Source: Halochromatium glycolicum
GTDB taxonomy: Bacteria > Pseudomonadota > Gammaproteobacteria > Chromatiales > Chromatiaceae
Assembly (NCBI RefSeq): GCF_016584085.1
Contig: NZ_NRSJ01000037.1
Span: forward strand, 1-53,007
Direction of reading: 5' to 3'
DNA: 53,007 nucleotides
The translations under genes and the position numbers were made by a program. Shown piece by piece: positions 43,589 to 52,240 of this stretch (position 1 is its first letter; every line of letters begins with the position of its first letter). The notes beneath the pieces are model-generated. The model saw only the letters and a list, made by a program, of their open reading frames with translations, did no database searches and was not told where the DNA came from.

Positions 43589-44467
43589 TCAGGCCGCTTG
43601 CGGCGGCGTCTCGACGAACAGCGCCTCGAGCCGATCGCCGATGCGGCTCTGGCCGGCCTGGCGCAGCACCACGTCGACCGGCGGCAGCCGTGGCAGGTGC
43701 TCGCTCGGCGCGATGACGGTAGTGCCGGGGATCAGCGCGCGCTCGGTGCGGGCGGTGATGCCGAGGCCGTTCTTCACCGCCGCCATCAGGCCGGGCAGGC
43801 TGGTTGTGGTATAGGCGACGCGCCAGGGGATGCCGGCGCCGTTGAGCGCGTCGACCGCGACCGCGCGCAAGGTGCAGGGCGGCGAGAAGGTCGCCAGCGG
43901 CAGCGGGCTGCCGGGCTCCCGCCGCCGGTGTTCGTCGCCCTGCTCCGGACCGATCCAGTGCAGCTGGGCCTGCCCTAAGCGGCGGCCGGCGATCGGCCCC
44001 GTGCCGGCGCGGCAGACTGTCAGAATGAGATCGTAGTCGCCGCGCTCGAAGGCTGTGGATAGGTCCTGCGTGAAGCCCGTGTGCACATGCAGGCGCACCC
44101 GTGGGTAGGCTTGCGCGAAGCGGGCGAGCAGCTCCGGGAACGGACCCTCCGAGAGCCCTTGCGCCACGCCGAGCCGTAGCTCGCCCTCGATCTCGCTCTC
44201 GGCCACCGCGGCGACCGCCGCCTCCTGCATGCGCAGCAGCTGCCGGGCATGGCCGACGAAGCGCTCGCCGGCCGCGGTGAGCCGGCGCTTGCGGCCATCG
44301 GGCGCGAACAGGGCCACGCCGAGCTCCTGCTCGAGCCGATGGACCTGCTGGCTGATGGTCGACTGCGTCTTGTGCAGCCGCGCCGCGGCGCGATTGAAGC
44401 CGTCCAGCTCGACCACGGCGACGAAGGTCCGTAGCAACTCGGTGCTCAGGTTCGGTTGAAGCGACAT
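43589..44467 (-). CDS. LysR-family transcriptional regulator
   Basis: A 292-residue regulator. The helix-turn-helix is at residues about 12-60 (LLRTFVAVVELDGFNRAAAR, LHKTQSTISQQVHRLEQELG). A periplasmic-binding-like effector domain follows (IEGELRLGVAQGLSEGPFPE). The target is unknown: ilvD lies divergently 536 bp away, but the intervening repeat makes a link uncertain. The gene sits between two same-direction repeat copies. Confidence 0.9.
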   Translation of the reverse strand: MSLQPNLSTELLRTFVAVVELDGFNRAAARLHKTQSTISQQVHRLEQELGVALFAPDGRKRRLTAAGERFVGHARQLLRMQEAAVAAVAESEIEGELRLGVAQGLSEGPFPELLARFAQAYPRVRLHVHTGFTQDLSTAFERGDYDLILTVCRAGTGPIAGRRLGQAQLHWIGPEQGDEHRRREPGSPLPLATFSPPCTLRAVAVDALNGAGIPWRVAYTTTSLPGLMAAVKNGLGITARTERALIPGTTVIAPSEHLPRLPPVDVVLRQAGQSRIGDRLEALFVETPPQAA

Positions 44468-45003
44468 CAGCGTGCTTGCCCCGTTGAAATTGCATACGAT
44501 TCCGCTTTGTTGTGTCTGTTGGCCTGTTTCCGATCAGGCAGGCAGACGTTCCTTTGGAGGCCGCTTAGGTGCCGTTTCTAGTGCATCGCGTCAGAAATGC
44601 CGAGACCCTTTTCCTGTCATCTGGCTCTCAGCACTGTAGGAACCCGCTTGGGGGCGACCAGGCCGCGGGCGCGACGGCGAAAATCGCCCGCAAGCGGGCT
44701 CCTACCCCACGACCATTGGGGGGCAGCGACGATCGGTCTCGGGAGTTCCGCTGTCTTGCACTAGGGTGATGCCAGCGTCGACCCGGGTGTTCGCGATTGG
44801 CGATCGATCAGTTCAAAAAATATCATTAGAACGATCAATTGGGACGGAATAAGGTTGGTTCATGCGAGGCGTCTTCGCGTCGACTCGTCCTTTGATCATC
44901 CTTGTCTGCTTGCTTTTGTTCGCGGCCTGAGCGTCATCAGTCCGCCCAGCGGCATACCTCCAGCGTCATACCCCCAGAGTCCTATCCCCGAGAGAGATCA
45001 CCG
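44468..45003. other. 536-bp region between lysR and ilvD
   Basis: Contains repeat copy B (44587-44764) and the ilvD leader. An AT-rich stretch (TTCAAAAAATATCATTAGAACG near 44812-44833) may be the ilvD promoter. The frame open from 44902 to 45003 in front of ilvD is not supported by a ribosome site. Confidence 0.45.
44587..44764. repeat. Dispersed hairpin repeat, copy B
   Basis: Contains GTAGGAACCCGCTTG and its near complement CAAGCGGGCTCCTAC, which pair as a long hairpin. Same orientation as copy A, so the LysR gene is bracketed by direct repeats. Confidence 0.7.
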
Positions 45004-46686
45004 ATGACCACCAAGCTCAACCGCTACAGCTCCCGTGTCACCGAGCCCAAATCCCAGGGCGCCTCCCAGGCCATGCTGCATGCCACCGGCCTCTCCGAAG
45101 AGGACCTCGGTAAGCCGATGATCGGCATCGCCGGCGTCTACCTGGAGGGCAACCCCTGCAACATGCACATCAACGACCTTGCCGCCGAGGTCAAGGCCGG
45201 CACCGATGGGGCGGGCCTGGTCGGCATGCGCTTCAACACCATCGGTGTCAGCGACGGCATCAGCATGGGCACGCGCGGCATGAGCTATTCGCTGCAATCG
45301 CGCGACCTGATCGCCGATTCGATGGAGACCGTGGTCGGCGCCCAGTGGTACGACGGACTGATTGCATTGCCCGGCTGCGACAAGAACATGCCCGGCTCGA
45401 TCATGGCGATGGCGCGGCTCGACCGCCCGGGCATCATGGTCTACGGCGGCACCATCCGCGCCGGCCACGGCAAGTCCGGTCAGCCGCTCGACATCGTCTC
45501 GGCGTTCCAGAGCTACGGCCAGTACCTCGCCGGCAACATCGACGAGGCCGAGCGCGAGGACATCGTCCGCCACGCCTGCCCCGGCCCCGGCGCCTGCGGT
45601 GGCATGTACACCGCCAACACCATGGCCTCGGCGATCGAGGCGCTCGGCATGGCCTTGCCGTACAGCGCGTCGGTCCCGGCCACCGATCCAGCCAAGCTCG
45701 ACGAGTGCCGCCGCGCCGGCGCCGCGATGCGCACCCTGCTCGAGCAGGACATCAAGCCCAGTGACATCATGACCCGCGCCGCGTTCGACAACGCGCTGGC
45801 GATGGTGATGGCGCTCGGCGGCTCGACCAACGCGGTGCTGCATCTGATCGCGATGTCGCGCGCAATCGGCGTCAATCTGACGCTCGAGGATGTCCAGGCC
45901 GCGAGCGATCGCACCCCGTACCTGGCCGATCTCAAGCCGAGCGGCAAGTATGTGATGGAGGACCTGCATCAGGTCGGCGGCACGCCGGCGGTGATGAAGT
46001 ACCTGCTCGAGCAGGGCCTGATGACCGGCGACTGCCTCACCGTCACCGGCCGCACCCTCGCCGAGAACGTCGCCGAGCTGCCGGGGCTCAGTGATGGTCA
46101 GCAGATCGTGATGCCAGTCGAGAATGCCTACAAGGAGACCGCCCACATCCAGATCCTGCGCGGCAACCTGGCCCCGGAAGGCGCCGTAGCCAAGATCACC
46201 GGCAAGGAAGGGCTGCGCTTCGAGGGCACCGCACGGGTCTTTGACGCTGAGGAGGACATGCTGCGGGCGCTCGAGGACGGCCAGATCAAGAAGGGCGACG
46301 TGGTCGTGATCCGCTACGAGGGCCCCAAGGGCGGCCCCGGCATGCCCGAGATGCTCACTCCGACCAGCGCCATCATGGGCGCCGGCCTCGGCAAGGACGT
46401 CGCGCTGCTCACCGACGGGCGCTTCTCCGGCGGCTCGCACGGCTTCATCATCGGCCACGTCTGCCCGGAGGCGCAGGCGGGCGGCCCGATCGCGCTGCTC
46501 GCCGACGGCGATACTGTCACCATCGATGCCGGCGAGCGGCTGCTGGCGATGGACGTCGACGACGCTGAGCTAGAGCGCCGCCGCGCCAACTGGAGCATGC
46601 CGCCCTACAAGGCCGAGCGCGGCACGCTCTACAAGTACATCAAGACGGTCAAACCGGCCTCAGAGGGCTGTGTGACCGACGAGTAG
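45004..46686 (+). CDS. ilvD: Dihydroxy-acid dehydratase
   Basis: Makes the 2-oxo acids of valine, isoleucine and leucine synthesis. 560 residues. Iron-sulfur and Mg ligands are in LPGCDKNMPGS and CPGPGACGGMYTANTMA. GGSTNAVLHLIAM and TDGRFSGGSHG are also typical. ATG 45004 (MTTKLNRYSSRV) is the start; the upstream part of the frame lacks homology. It is not linked to ilvA here. Confidence 0.96.
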   Translation: MTTKLNRYSSRVTEPKSQGASQAMLHATGLSEEDLGKPMIGIAGVYLEGNPCNMHINDLAAEVKAGTDGAGLVGMRFNTIGVSDGISMGTRGMSYSLQSRDLIADSMETVVGAQWYDGLIALPGCDKNMPGSIMAMARLDRPGIMVYGGTIRAGHGKSGQPLDIVSAFQSYGQYLAGNIDEAEREDIVRHACPGPGACGGMYTANTMASAIEALGMALPYSASVPATDPAKLDECRRAGAAMRTLLEQDIKPSDIMTRAAFDNALAMVMALGGSTNAVLHLIAMSRAIGVNLTLEDVQAASDRTPYLADLKPSGKYVMEDLHQVGGTPAVMKYLLEQGLMTGDCLTVTGRTLAENVAELPGLSDGQQIVMPVENAYKETAHIQILRGNLAPEGAVAKITGKEGLRFEGTARVFDAEEDMLRALEDGQIKKGDVVVIRYEGPKGGPGMPEMLTPTSAIMGAGLGKDVALLTDGRFSGGSHGFIIGHVCPEAQAGGPIALLADGDTVTIDAGERLLAMDVDDAELERRRANWSMPPYKAERGTLYKYIKTVKPASEGCVTDE

Positions 46687-46761
46687 CGCCGTGCGGCCGG
46701 CTCGAGATTGAGCCGGAAGATCAACCTCGCTGCCAAGCTGGATTCCGGGTGAGTTGCGCGT

Positions 46762-46799
46762 CGAGCCCAACGGCTCGGCGTGAGCACGGTCTACACTGA
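46762..46799. repeat. Leader repeat in front of the first AAA/nuclease gene
   Basis: CGAGCCCAACGGCTCGGCGT, then GAGCA and later CTACACTGA. The same block is found at 48511-48548 in front of the second gene. GAGCC-CAAC-GGCTC forms a short hairpin. A shared promoter or leader was duplicated with the gene. Confidence 0.65.
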
Positions 46800-46840
46800 A
46801 CGCCTGAGCGAAGTCTTACCTGCCATCCTCGGTATCACCG

Positions 46841-48382
46841 TTGAAGAAGCTCCCGATCGGCATCCAAACCTTGCGCGAGATGCGCGAGGGGGGCTATTAC
46901 TACGTCGATAAGACCGGTTATGCGCTGCGGCTGATCGACGAGGGTAAGTACTACTTCCTGTCCCGTCCGCGGCGCTTCGGCAAGAGCCTGTTCCTCGATA
47001 CGCTGGCGGAGCTGTTCAGCGCGAATCAGGCGTTGTTCGTGGGGCTGACGGCGGATGAGCGGTGGGATTGGTCGCGCCCGTATCCGGTGCTGCGGCTCAG
47101 CTTCGGCGGCGGGGTGGTGCGCACGCCGGCCGAGTTGGAGGCCAAGATCCGCGAGCAGTTGGCGCTCAACCAGTCGGAGCTCGGTATTCGCTGCGAGCAG
47201 CCGACCATCGCCGGCGCCTTCGCCGAGCTGATCCGCCGAACCCATGCCAAGACCGGCGAGCGGGTGGTGGTGCTGGTCGATGAGTACGACAAGCCGATCC
47301 TGGATAATCTGCTCGAGGCCGAGACCGCGCGCGGGCTGCGCGATGGCCTGCGCAATCTGTACTCGGTGATCAAGGATTCGGATGCGCACATCCGCTTCGC
47401 GTTCCTCACCGGGGTGAGCAAGTTCAGCAAGGTCAGCCTGTTCTCAGGGCTGAACAATCTCTACGATCTCACCGTCGACGCCGACTATTCGGCCCTCTGC
47501 GGTTACACCGAGGCCGATCTCGACGCGGTCTTCGCGCCCGAACTCGAGGGTCTGGACCGCGCGCAGATCCGGGCCTGGTACAACGGCTACAACTGGCTCG
47601 GCGAGGCGGTCTACAATCCCTTCGACGTATTGCTGCTGTTCAAGCGGCGCGTCTTCCACCCCTGGTGGTTCGAGACCGGCACGCCGACCTTTCTGGTCGA
47701 TGTGCTGACCGAGCGCGGCTTCTTCACGCCCAACCTAGCCAAGCTCCGGGCTGACGAGGCGCTGCTATCGGCGTTCGATGTCGACCGATTGGCGACCGAG
47801 GCGCTGCTCTGGCAGACCGGCTATCTGACCTTCACCGGCGCCCGGCAGATCGGCGCGCGTTGGGAATACAGTCTGAGCTATCCGAATCTGGAGGTCAGTG
47901 CCGCGCTCAACGACAGCCTGTCCAAGGCGTTGATCGGCAACCCCGGCCAAGCGAGCGAACTGGCGAGCCGCTTGTACGACATCCTGCTGGCCGATGACCT
48001 CCCGGCGCTGCGCCGGCATGTCGAGAGCCTGTTCGCCGCGATCCCGCATGCCTGGCACGATAACAACCCGATTGCGCGTTATGAGGGCTACTACGCTAGC
48101 GTCTTCTATAGCCACTTCGCCGCGCTCGGGCTCGACCTGGTCCCGGAGGACGCCAGCCACCACGGCCGGCTCGATCTGCGCTTGCGTTTCAATGGCCGCC
48201 TGTGGCTGTTCGAACTCAAAGTGGTCGAGTTCGCCCCCGAAGGGGCCGCGCTGGCGCAGATCAAGGCCCGCGGCTATGCCGACAAGTACCGCGCCGAGGG
48301 GCTGCCGATCCATCTGGTCGGCATCGAATTCAGTCGTGAACGGCGCGCGCTGGTGGCGTTCGAGACCGAGACCCTAGCCTGA
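46841..48382 (+). CDS. AAA-ATPase-like/PD-(D/E)XK nuclease-domain protein, copy 1
   Basis: A 513-residue protein of the AAA_ATPase-like (DUF1703) type. N-terminus: KLPIGIQTLREMREGGYYYV. Modified Walker A: FLSRPRRFGKSLFLDTL. Walker B: VVVLVDEYDKPILDNLL. The C-terminal PD-(D/E)XK part has LDLRLRFNGRLWLFELKVVE and ALAQIKARGYADKYR. The start codon is TTG at 46841. The function of the family is not known; defence or mobile-element roles have been suggested but are unproven. A paralogue follows in tandem. Confidence 0.85.
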   Translation: MKKLPIGIQTLREMREGGYYYVDKTGYALRLIDEGKYYFLSRPRRFGKSLFLDTLAELFSANQALFVGLTADERWDWSRPYPVLRLSFGGGVVRTPAELEAKIREQLALNQSELGIRCEQPTIAGAFAELIRRTHAKTGERVVVLVDEYDKPILDNLLEAETARGLRDGLRNLYSVIKDSDAHIRFAFLTGVSKFSKVSLFSGLNNLYDLTVDADYSALCGYTEADLDAVFAPELEGLDRAQIRAWYNGYNWLGEAVYNPFDVLLLFKRRVFHPWWFETGTPTFLVDVLTERGFFTPNLAKLRADEALLSAFDVDRLATEALLWQTGYLTFTGARQIGARWEYSLSYPNLEVSAALNDSLSKALIGNPGQASELASRLYDILLADDLPALRRHVESLFAAIPHAWHDNNPIARYEGYYASVFYSHFAALGLDLVPEDASHHGRLDLRLRFNGRLWLFELKVVEFAPEGAALAQIKARGYADKYRAEGLPIHLVGIEFSRERRALVAFETETLA

Positions 48383-48510
48383 TCCGCAGTCGCGAAGCCG
48401 ATGGCGCCGACTTCTGAATCGCCGCATGACCGCGCTCGAGGCCAACGCATGAACGCCGTCAGCATGATGTTGGCTTGCAAGGACACGAACAGACCTGACG
48501 CCACTCCCTG

Positions 48511-48548
48511 CGAGCCCAACGGCTCGGCGTGAGCATACTCTACACTGA
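48511..48548. repeat. Leader repeat in front of the second AAA/nuclease gene
   Basis: Second copy of the block at 46762-46799: CGAGCCCAACGGCTCGGCGT, GAGCA, then CTACACTGA. About 39 bp upstream of the ATG at 48587, against about 42 bp for copy 1. Confidence 0.65.
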
Positions 48549-48586
48549 GCACTGAGTAGCGCTTTGCCTGATCATCGACGTGGCCC

Positions 48587-50167
48587 ATGAAAAAGCTCCC
48601 GATCGGCCTCCAGACCTTCCGCGAGATCATCGAGGAAGGCTACGTCTACATCGACAAGACCGCGCACGCCTGGGCGATGGCGAGCACCGGCAAGTACTAT
48701 TTCCTCTCGCGCCCGCGCCGCTTCGGCAAGAGCCTGTTCCTGGACACGCTCAACGAGCTGTTCAACGCCAGCGAGGCGCTGTTCCGTGGGCTCTTCATCC
48801 ATGAACGCTGGGACTGGTCCCAGCGGCATCCGGTGATCCGGCTGGACTTCGCCGGCGGGGTGCTGACCAGTCGCGCGGGGCTCGACCGGCGCATCGAGCG
48901 TCTGCTGAGCGAGAACGCCGCGCGGCTCGGCGTGACCTGCGACTGGAGCCACAACGACATCCCGGGCTGCTTCGGCGACTTGATCCGCGCGGCCGAGGCG
49001 GCTACCGGCCAGCGCGTCGTGATCCTGGTCGACGAATACGACAAGCCGATCCTGGACAACATCGCCGAGCCGGAACGCGCCGCCGAACTGCGCGAAGGGC
49101 TGAAGAACCTGTACTCGACCCTGAAGGCGCAGGACGCGCACATCCGGCTGGTGTTCATGACCGGGGTGACCAAGTTCAGCAAGGTCAGCCTGTTCTCGGG
49201 GATCAATCAACTTGAAGATCTCACCCTCGACGCGCGCTTCGCCACCGTCTGCGGCTACACTCAAGCCGACCTCGAGACCAGCTTCGGCGAGCATCTGAGC
49301 GGGGTCGACTGGGACCGGCTGCGGCAGTGGTACAACGGCTATGGCTTCCTCGGCGAGCCGGTCTACAACCCGTTCGACATCCTGCTCTTCATTCGCAAAG
49401 GGCAAGCCTTCCGCAACTACTGGTTCGAGACCGGCAGCCCGAGCTTCCTGATCGAATTGCTGCGATGCCGGAGGATGTTCTTGCCGAAGCTCGAGGGGAT
49501 CGAGGCGAGCGAAGAGATCCTCGACTCCTTCGATATCGAGCGCATCGATCCGGTCACCCTGCTGTTCCAGGCCGGTTACCTCACCATCGACCACATCACC
49601 GAGCAATTCGGGCAATGGTCGTTTGCGCTGCGGATTCCGAACCAGGAGGTCCGTCAGGCGCTCGCCAACCACCTTGCCGATGGCTATACCGGCCACTACC
49701 CGAGCGAGCGCCTGGGTTGGCAGCAATCGCTCTACGGCCCGCTGTCGAGCGGCGATGTGGATGGCCTGATCGCCGCCATCCAGCGCCTGTTCGCCGGGGT
49801 CCCGTGGCGCAACTTCACCGGTAATGACCTGGCCGATACCGAGGGCTACTACGCCAGCGTGCTCTACGCCTTCTTTGCCAGCCTGAATGCCGAGGTGATC
49901 CCCGAGGACATCACGAACCAAGGCCAGGTCGATCTCACCGTCAAGCTGGCTGGCTTCATCTACGTCATGGAGATCAAGGTCCGGCGCGGCGCCGGCGACG
50001 CGGCTCGCCCCGACGGGAAGACGGCACCGGTTGCGGATCAGCCCGACAATGCTGCCCTGGCCCAGATCCGCGCCCGCGGCTACAGCGACAAGTACCGGGG
50101 GCTGCCCAAGCAAGGGCTGTTCGAGCTCGGGTTGGTCTTCGACAGCGCCGCGCGCAATCTGGTATAG
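48587..50167 (+). CDS. AAA-ATPase-like/PD-(D/E)XK nuclease-domain protein, copy 2
   Basis: A 526-residue paralogue of the gene at 46841. Same blocks: KLPIGLQTFREIIEEGYVYI, FLSRPRRFGKSLFLDTL, VILVDEYDKPILDNI, and the C-terminal VDLTVKLAGFIYVMEIKV with ALAQIRARGYSDKYRG. It has an extra 20-residue basic/acidic segment in the nuclease part (RRGAGDAARPDGKTAPVADQ) that copy 1 lacks. ATG start. The pair arose by an old tandem duplication, since the two are clearly diverged. Confidence 0.87.
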   Translation: MKKLPIGLQTFREIIEEGYVYIDKTAHAWAMASTGKYYFLSRPRRFGKSLFLDTLNELFNASEALFRGLFIHERWDWSQRHPVIRLDFAGGVLTSRAGLDRRIERLLSENAARLGVTCDWSHNDIPGCFGDLIRAAEAATGQRVVILVDEYDKPILDNIAEPERAAELREGLKNLYSTLKAQDAHIRLVFMTGVTKFSKVSLFSGINQLEDLTLDARFATVCGYTQADLETSFGEHLSGVDWDRLRQWYNGYGFLGEPVYNPFDILLFIRKGQAFRNYWFETGSPSFLIELLRCRRMFLPKLEGIEASEEILDSFDIERIDPVTLLFQAGYLTIDHITEQFGQWSFALRIPNQEVRQALANHLADGYTGHYPSERLGWQQSLYGPLSSGDVDGLIAAIQRLFAGVPWRNFTGNDLADTEGYYASVLYAFFASLNAEVIPEDITNQGQVDLTVKLAGFIYVMEIKVRRGAGDAARPDGKTAPVADQPDNAALAQIRARGYSDKYRGLPKQGLFELGLVFDSAARNLV

Positions 50168-50302
50168 GCGGATTGGGCGCAGGCTGGGTAGTCGCGAAGG
50201 TGTGCGGTCGGTTGTCGGCCTCGCCGCGTGCACCAAAGCGTACATGATCGCCGATGACAGCAGTAGACTCCTGAACGAGCCGACAACCTGGAGCATGCAT
50301 CC

Positions 50303-50647
50303 ATGAGCGCCGCCCTGGACCTCTACGCCAAGCTCACCGAGGCCACGGATGAGAAGGAGCGCGCGCATCTGATCGCGAGTGCCTTCGACGCGCTGGAGGC
50401 CCGCTTCATCCAGATCAACGAGCAGGCCACGCAAGGGCATGTGCGCGAGAATGAACTACGCCTGCAGAAGGAGATCAAGGAAGTCGGGGCGCGCCTGCAG
50501 GAGCAGCTCAAAGACATCGAGCTGCAGATCAAGCAGTTCGAAGTCAACCTGCACCAGGCCATGGCTGCCCAGACCTGCTGGCTGCTCGGCGGCCTCGCAG
50601 TGCTTGGCGCCGTCTTCAAAATCGCCGATCTGTTGATCGGACCTTGA
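50303..50647 (+). CDS. Small coiled-coil protein with C-terminal membrane anchor
   Basis: A 114-residue protein: an N-terminal helix (ALDLYAKLTEATDEKERAHL), a coiled coil (LRLQKEIKEVGARLQEQLKD, IELQIKQFEVNLHQAMAAQ), then a membrane helix (CWLLGGLAVLGAVFKIADLL). The design resembles CCDC90/DUF1640-like coiled-coil membrane proteins. It lies 135 bp after the second AAA/nuclease gene, between it and a decayed copy, so it may belong to the same cluster. Confidence 0.7.
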   Translation: MSAALDLYAKLTEATDEKERAHLIASAFDALEARFIQINEQATQGHVRENELRLQKEIKEVGARLQEQLKDIELQIKQFEVNLHQAMAAQTCWLLGGLAVLGAVFKIADLLIGP

Positions 50648-50707
50648 GTGCCATCGGTCACCGTGCCGCGCAGCCTGTTGCTGCGTATGCCTCCAAGGTC
50701 TGCCTCT

Positions 50708-50888
50708 TACGCTGGCGGAGCTATTCAGCGCGAATCAGGCGTTGTTCGCGGGGTTGGCGGCGCAAGAGCGCTGGGACTGGTCGTGCCCGTATCCGGTGCT
50801 GCGGCTCAGCTTCGGCGGGGTCTGACCGTCAAGCTGGCTGGCTTTATCTACGTCATAATAGAGATGAAGATACGGCGCGGTGCCGGCG
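50708..50888 (+). pseudogene. Chimeric remnant of two AAA/nuclease genes
   Basis: The first part (50708-50820) matches the 47004-47116 stretch of copy 1 (TLAELFSANQALF, then RWDW and YPVLRLSFGG). The second part (50823-50888) matches the 49931-49996 stretch of copy 2 (LTVKLAGFIYV ... RRGAG), with an extra ATA. The two parts lie head to tail. This is a deletion product of a third gene, or a recombination scar between copies. Confidence 0.8.
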
Positions 50889-50936
50889 CTGGTCGATCAG
50901 AGCTGACTGGAACCCATAAAGAGCGATGGCGTATAT

Positions 50937-50972
50937 CAAAAAGGACTCGATCTGATTGTCAGATCGAGTCCT
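50937..50972 (-). terminator. Rho-independent terminator of pilA
   Basis: A perfect 14-bp stem, AGGACTCGATCTGA with TCAGATCGAGTCCT, and a 3-base loop. On the minus strand it is followed by a run of T (from AAAAA at 50938-50942), so it ends pilA transcription, about 55 bp after its stop codon. Confidence 0.9.
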
Positions 50973-51024
50973 GCACGTTAGCCCTCTACATTACGAGCCT
51001 AGGGCGGCCGATTGCGGGGTTATA

Positions 51025-51489
51025 TTAGCCTTCGCCTTCGCCTTCGCCTTCGCCTTCGCCTTCGCCGGCTGCGTTTCGGCACTCAGGTGGAACAAGAGTG
51101 TAACAATCGTCAGAAGTTGAACAGACCCAGGTTACGATACCTTCTTCTGTCAACTCAGGCGTCAATGTGATCTCACATTCGTCAACTGCGGTGGTCCCAG
51201 CTACCGTAATTGCCCCAGTGCCATCTGCGCATGATGATGATGCAACATAATCACTACCGGCCTCTATATCAGTATATCCAGCACAAGCACCGTCCGTGAT
51301 TTCGCCCATACTAGAAATGTTTTCACTAACTGTTGCCTTTGCTGCAGAGGCAGCAACAATTGCTTCTGACATTTTTGCGCGTTTAGTAAAATCCATGTAA
51401 GAAGGAATTGCGATTGCGGCAAGAATGCCGATGATCGCAACGACGATCATTAGTTCGATTAAGGTAAAACCCTGCTGATGCTTACGCAT
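51025..51489 (-). CDS. pilA: Type IV major-pilin-like protein with (GE) repeat tail
   Basis: Prepilin of 154 residues. The leader MRKHQQG is cut before FTLIELMIVVAIIGILAAIA, the classical type IV pilin N-terminal helix. The globular part has six Cys, and it ends with a run of six GE pairs and a final G. The start is ATG 51489; the frame is open to 51555 but the prepilin leader fixes the start. Low-GC stretches within the gene (around 51280-51400) differ from the neighbours and may point to transfer. Confidence 0.92.
   Translation of the reverse strand: MRKHQQGFTLIELMIVVAIIGILAAIAIPSYMDFTKRAKMSEAIVAASAAKATVSENISSMGEITDGACAGYTDIEAGSDYVASSSCADGTGAITVAGTTAVDECEITLTPELTEEGIVTWVCSTSDDCYTLVPPECRNAAGEGEGEGEGEGEG
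51028..51066. repeat. Six-copy GCCTTC hexanucleotide repeat in pilA
   Basis: (GCCTTC)x6 plus GCC on the plus strand, immediately before the stop codon of pilA, coding for the GE tail on the minus strand. Gain or loss of a unit keeps the frame, so tail length can change by slippage. Confidence 0.9.
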
Positions 51490-51754
51490 GAGACTGTTCT
51501 CTCTATGGCTGTTTGCAAACTCTGGGTCGTGACCTAAACGGCTTTTGTGCCTCATTCGGCCACATTGGCTTTAGCAGATCCCGGGCCAGACTGAATGTCC
51601 CTTGCGGAGAGTCCGAATCGCGTCCAATTCCGTGAGCGCGTTCACAAAAGGGACCAATTTCAATACTCGACTGAAAATGTCGAGTTTGATTTGCGTTTTT
51701 GATAAAAATGCTCGGAAATGCCAGGTGATGTATGAGCGTTCCGCTTCAAGAAGA
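51490..51754. other. Intergenic region upstream of pilA
   Basis: 265 bp of lower GC. It should contain the pilA promoter; I searched for a sigma-54 pattern (GG-N10-GC) and did not find a convincing one. Open frame 51571-51909 on the minus strand is not believed to be a gene. Confidence 0.4.
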
Positions 51755-52216
51755 TCACTCTTCAAGCCCCGCAACCAATGCGGCGGCGAGGGCATGCCCG
51801 CGCTCGGCTGCACCGCGCAGCCAGGTCTTGGCCGCATCCAGGTCGAGTGCCACGCCGGTGCCTGAGACCAGGCATTGCCCAAGATGACACATCGCATCGG
51901 GCAAACCACCGCGAGCCGCCCCGATCAACCAAGGTCGCGCGCGCTCGGTTTGGTCTGCTTCCAGCAGCATCAACGCGACCTCGAGCTGACTCGGCGCATT
52001 GCCCGTGTCGGCCGCTAAGATGTGCGCGCGTTCTTCTTCCTCAACTGGAAATGTCACGAATGGGAGTAGGCTATCCAGATCGATGCGCGCTTTGGCATGA
52101 CCGGAGGCGGGCTTGGCAACGATGTGCCGGACCCGGCCTTCGCGAATCGCGCGCCAGAGTGTGCTCTTGCCCATGCCAGTGAGCGACATCGCGGTCTCGA
52201 AGCTGATGTAATCCAT
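51755..52216 (-). CDS. Helix-turn-helix plus Sel1-like repeat protein
   Basis: A 153-residue protein. N-terminus MDYISFETAMSLTGMGKST, with LWRAIREGRVRHIVAKPASG, resembles an excisionase-type DNA-binding motif. C-terminal half has Sel1-like repeats (ARPWLIGAARGGLPDAMCHL, GQCLVSGTGVALDLDAAKTW, LRGAAERGHALAAALVAGL). Function unknown; the domain pairing suggests a regulator or adaptor. A broken Uma2 gene is 24 bp upstream. Confidence 0.75.
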   Translation of the reverse strand: MDYISFETAMSLTGMGKSTLWRAIREGRVRHIVAKPASGHAKARIDLDSLLPFVTFPVEEEERAHILAADTGNAPSQLEVALMLLEADQTERARPWLIGAARGGLPDAMCHLGQCLVSGTGVALDLDAAKTWLRGAAERGHALAAALVAGLEE

Positions 52217-52240
52217 CAACGCTCTCCAATGATGGAAGGA

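Larger units (their letters stand above)
50648..51024. other. 377-bp region between the coiled-coil gene and pilA
   Basis: Holds the chimeric remnant (50708-50888) and the pilA terminator (50937-50972). No intact gene. Confidence 0.6.

Noticed and set aside
43308..44495. 395-residue minus-strand frame around the LysR gene
   Set aside because: Different frame from the LysR regulator, Arg/Ala-rich, no motif.
44998..46458. 486-residue minus-strand frame opposite ilvD
   Set aside because: Antisense shadow of ilvD with His/Gly/Ala/Asp-biased composition typical of mirrored codons.
48572..50440. 622-residue minus-strand frame opposite the second AAA/nuclease gene
   Set aside because: No family motifs; plus strand is clearly coding.
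51571..51909. Minus-strand frame upstream of pilA
   Set aside because: Overlaps the end of the Sel1-like gene in another frame and has no recognisable motif.
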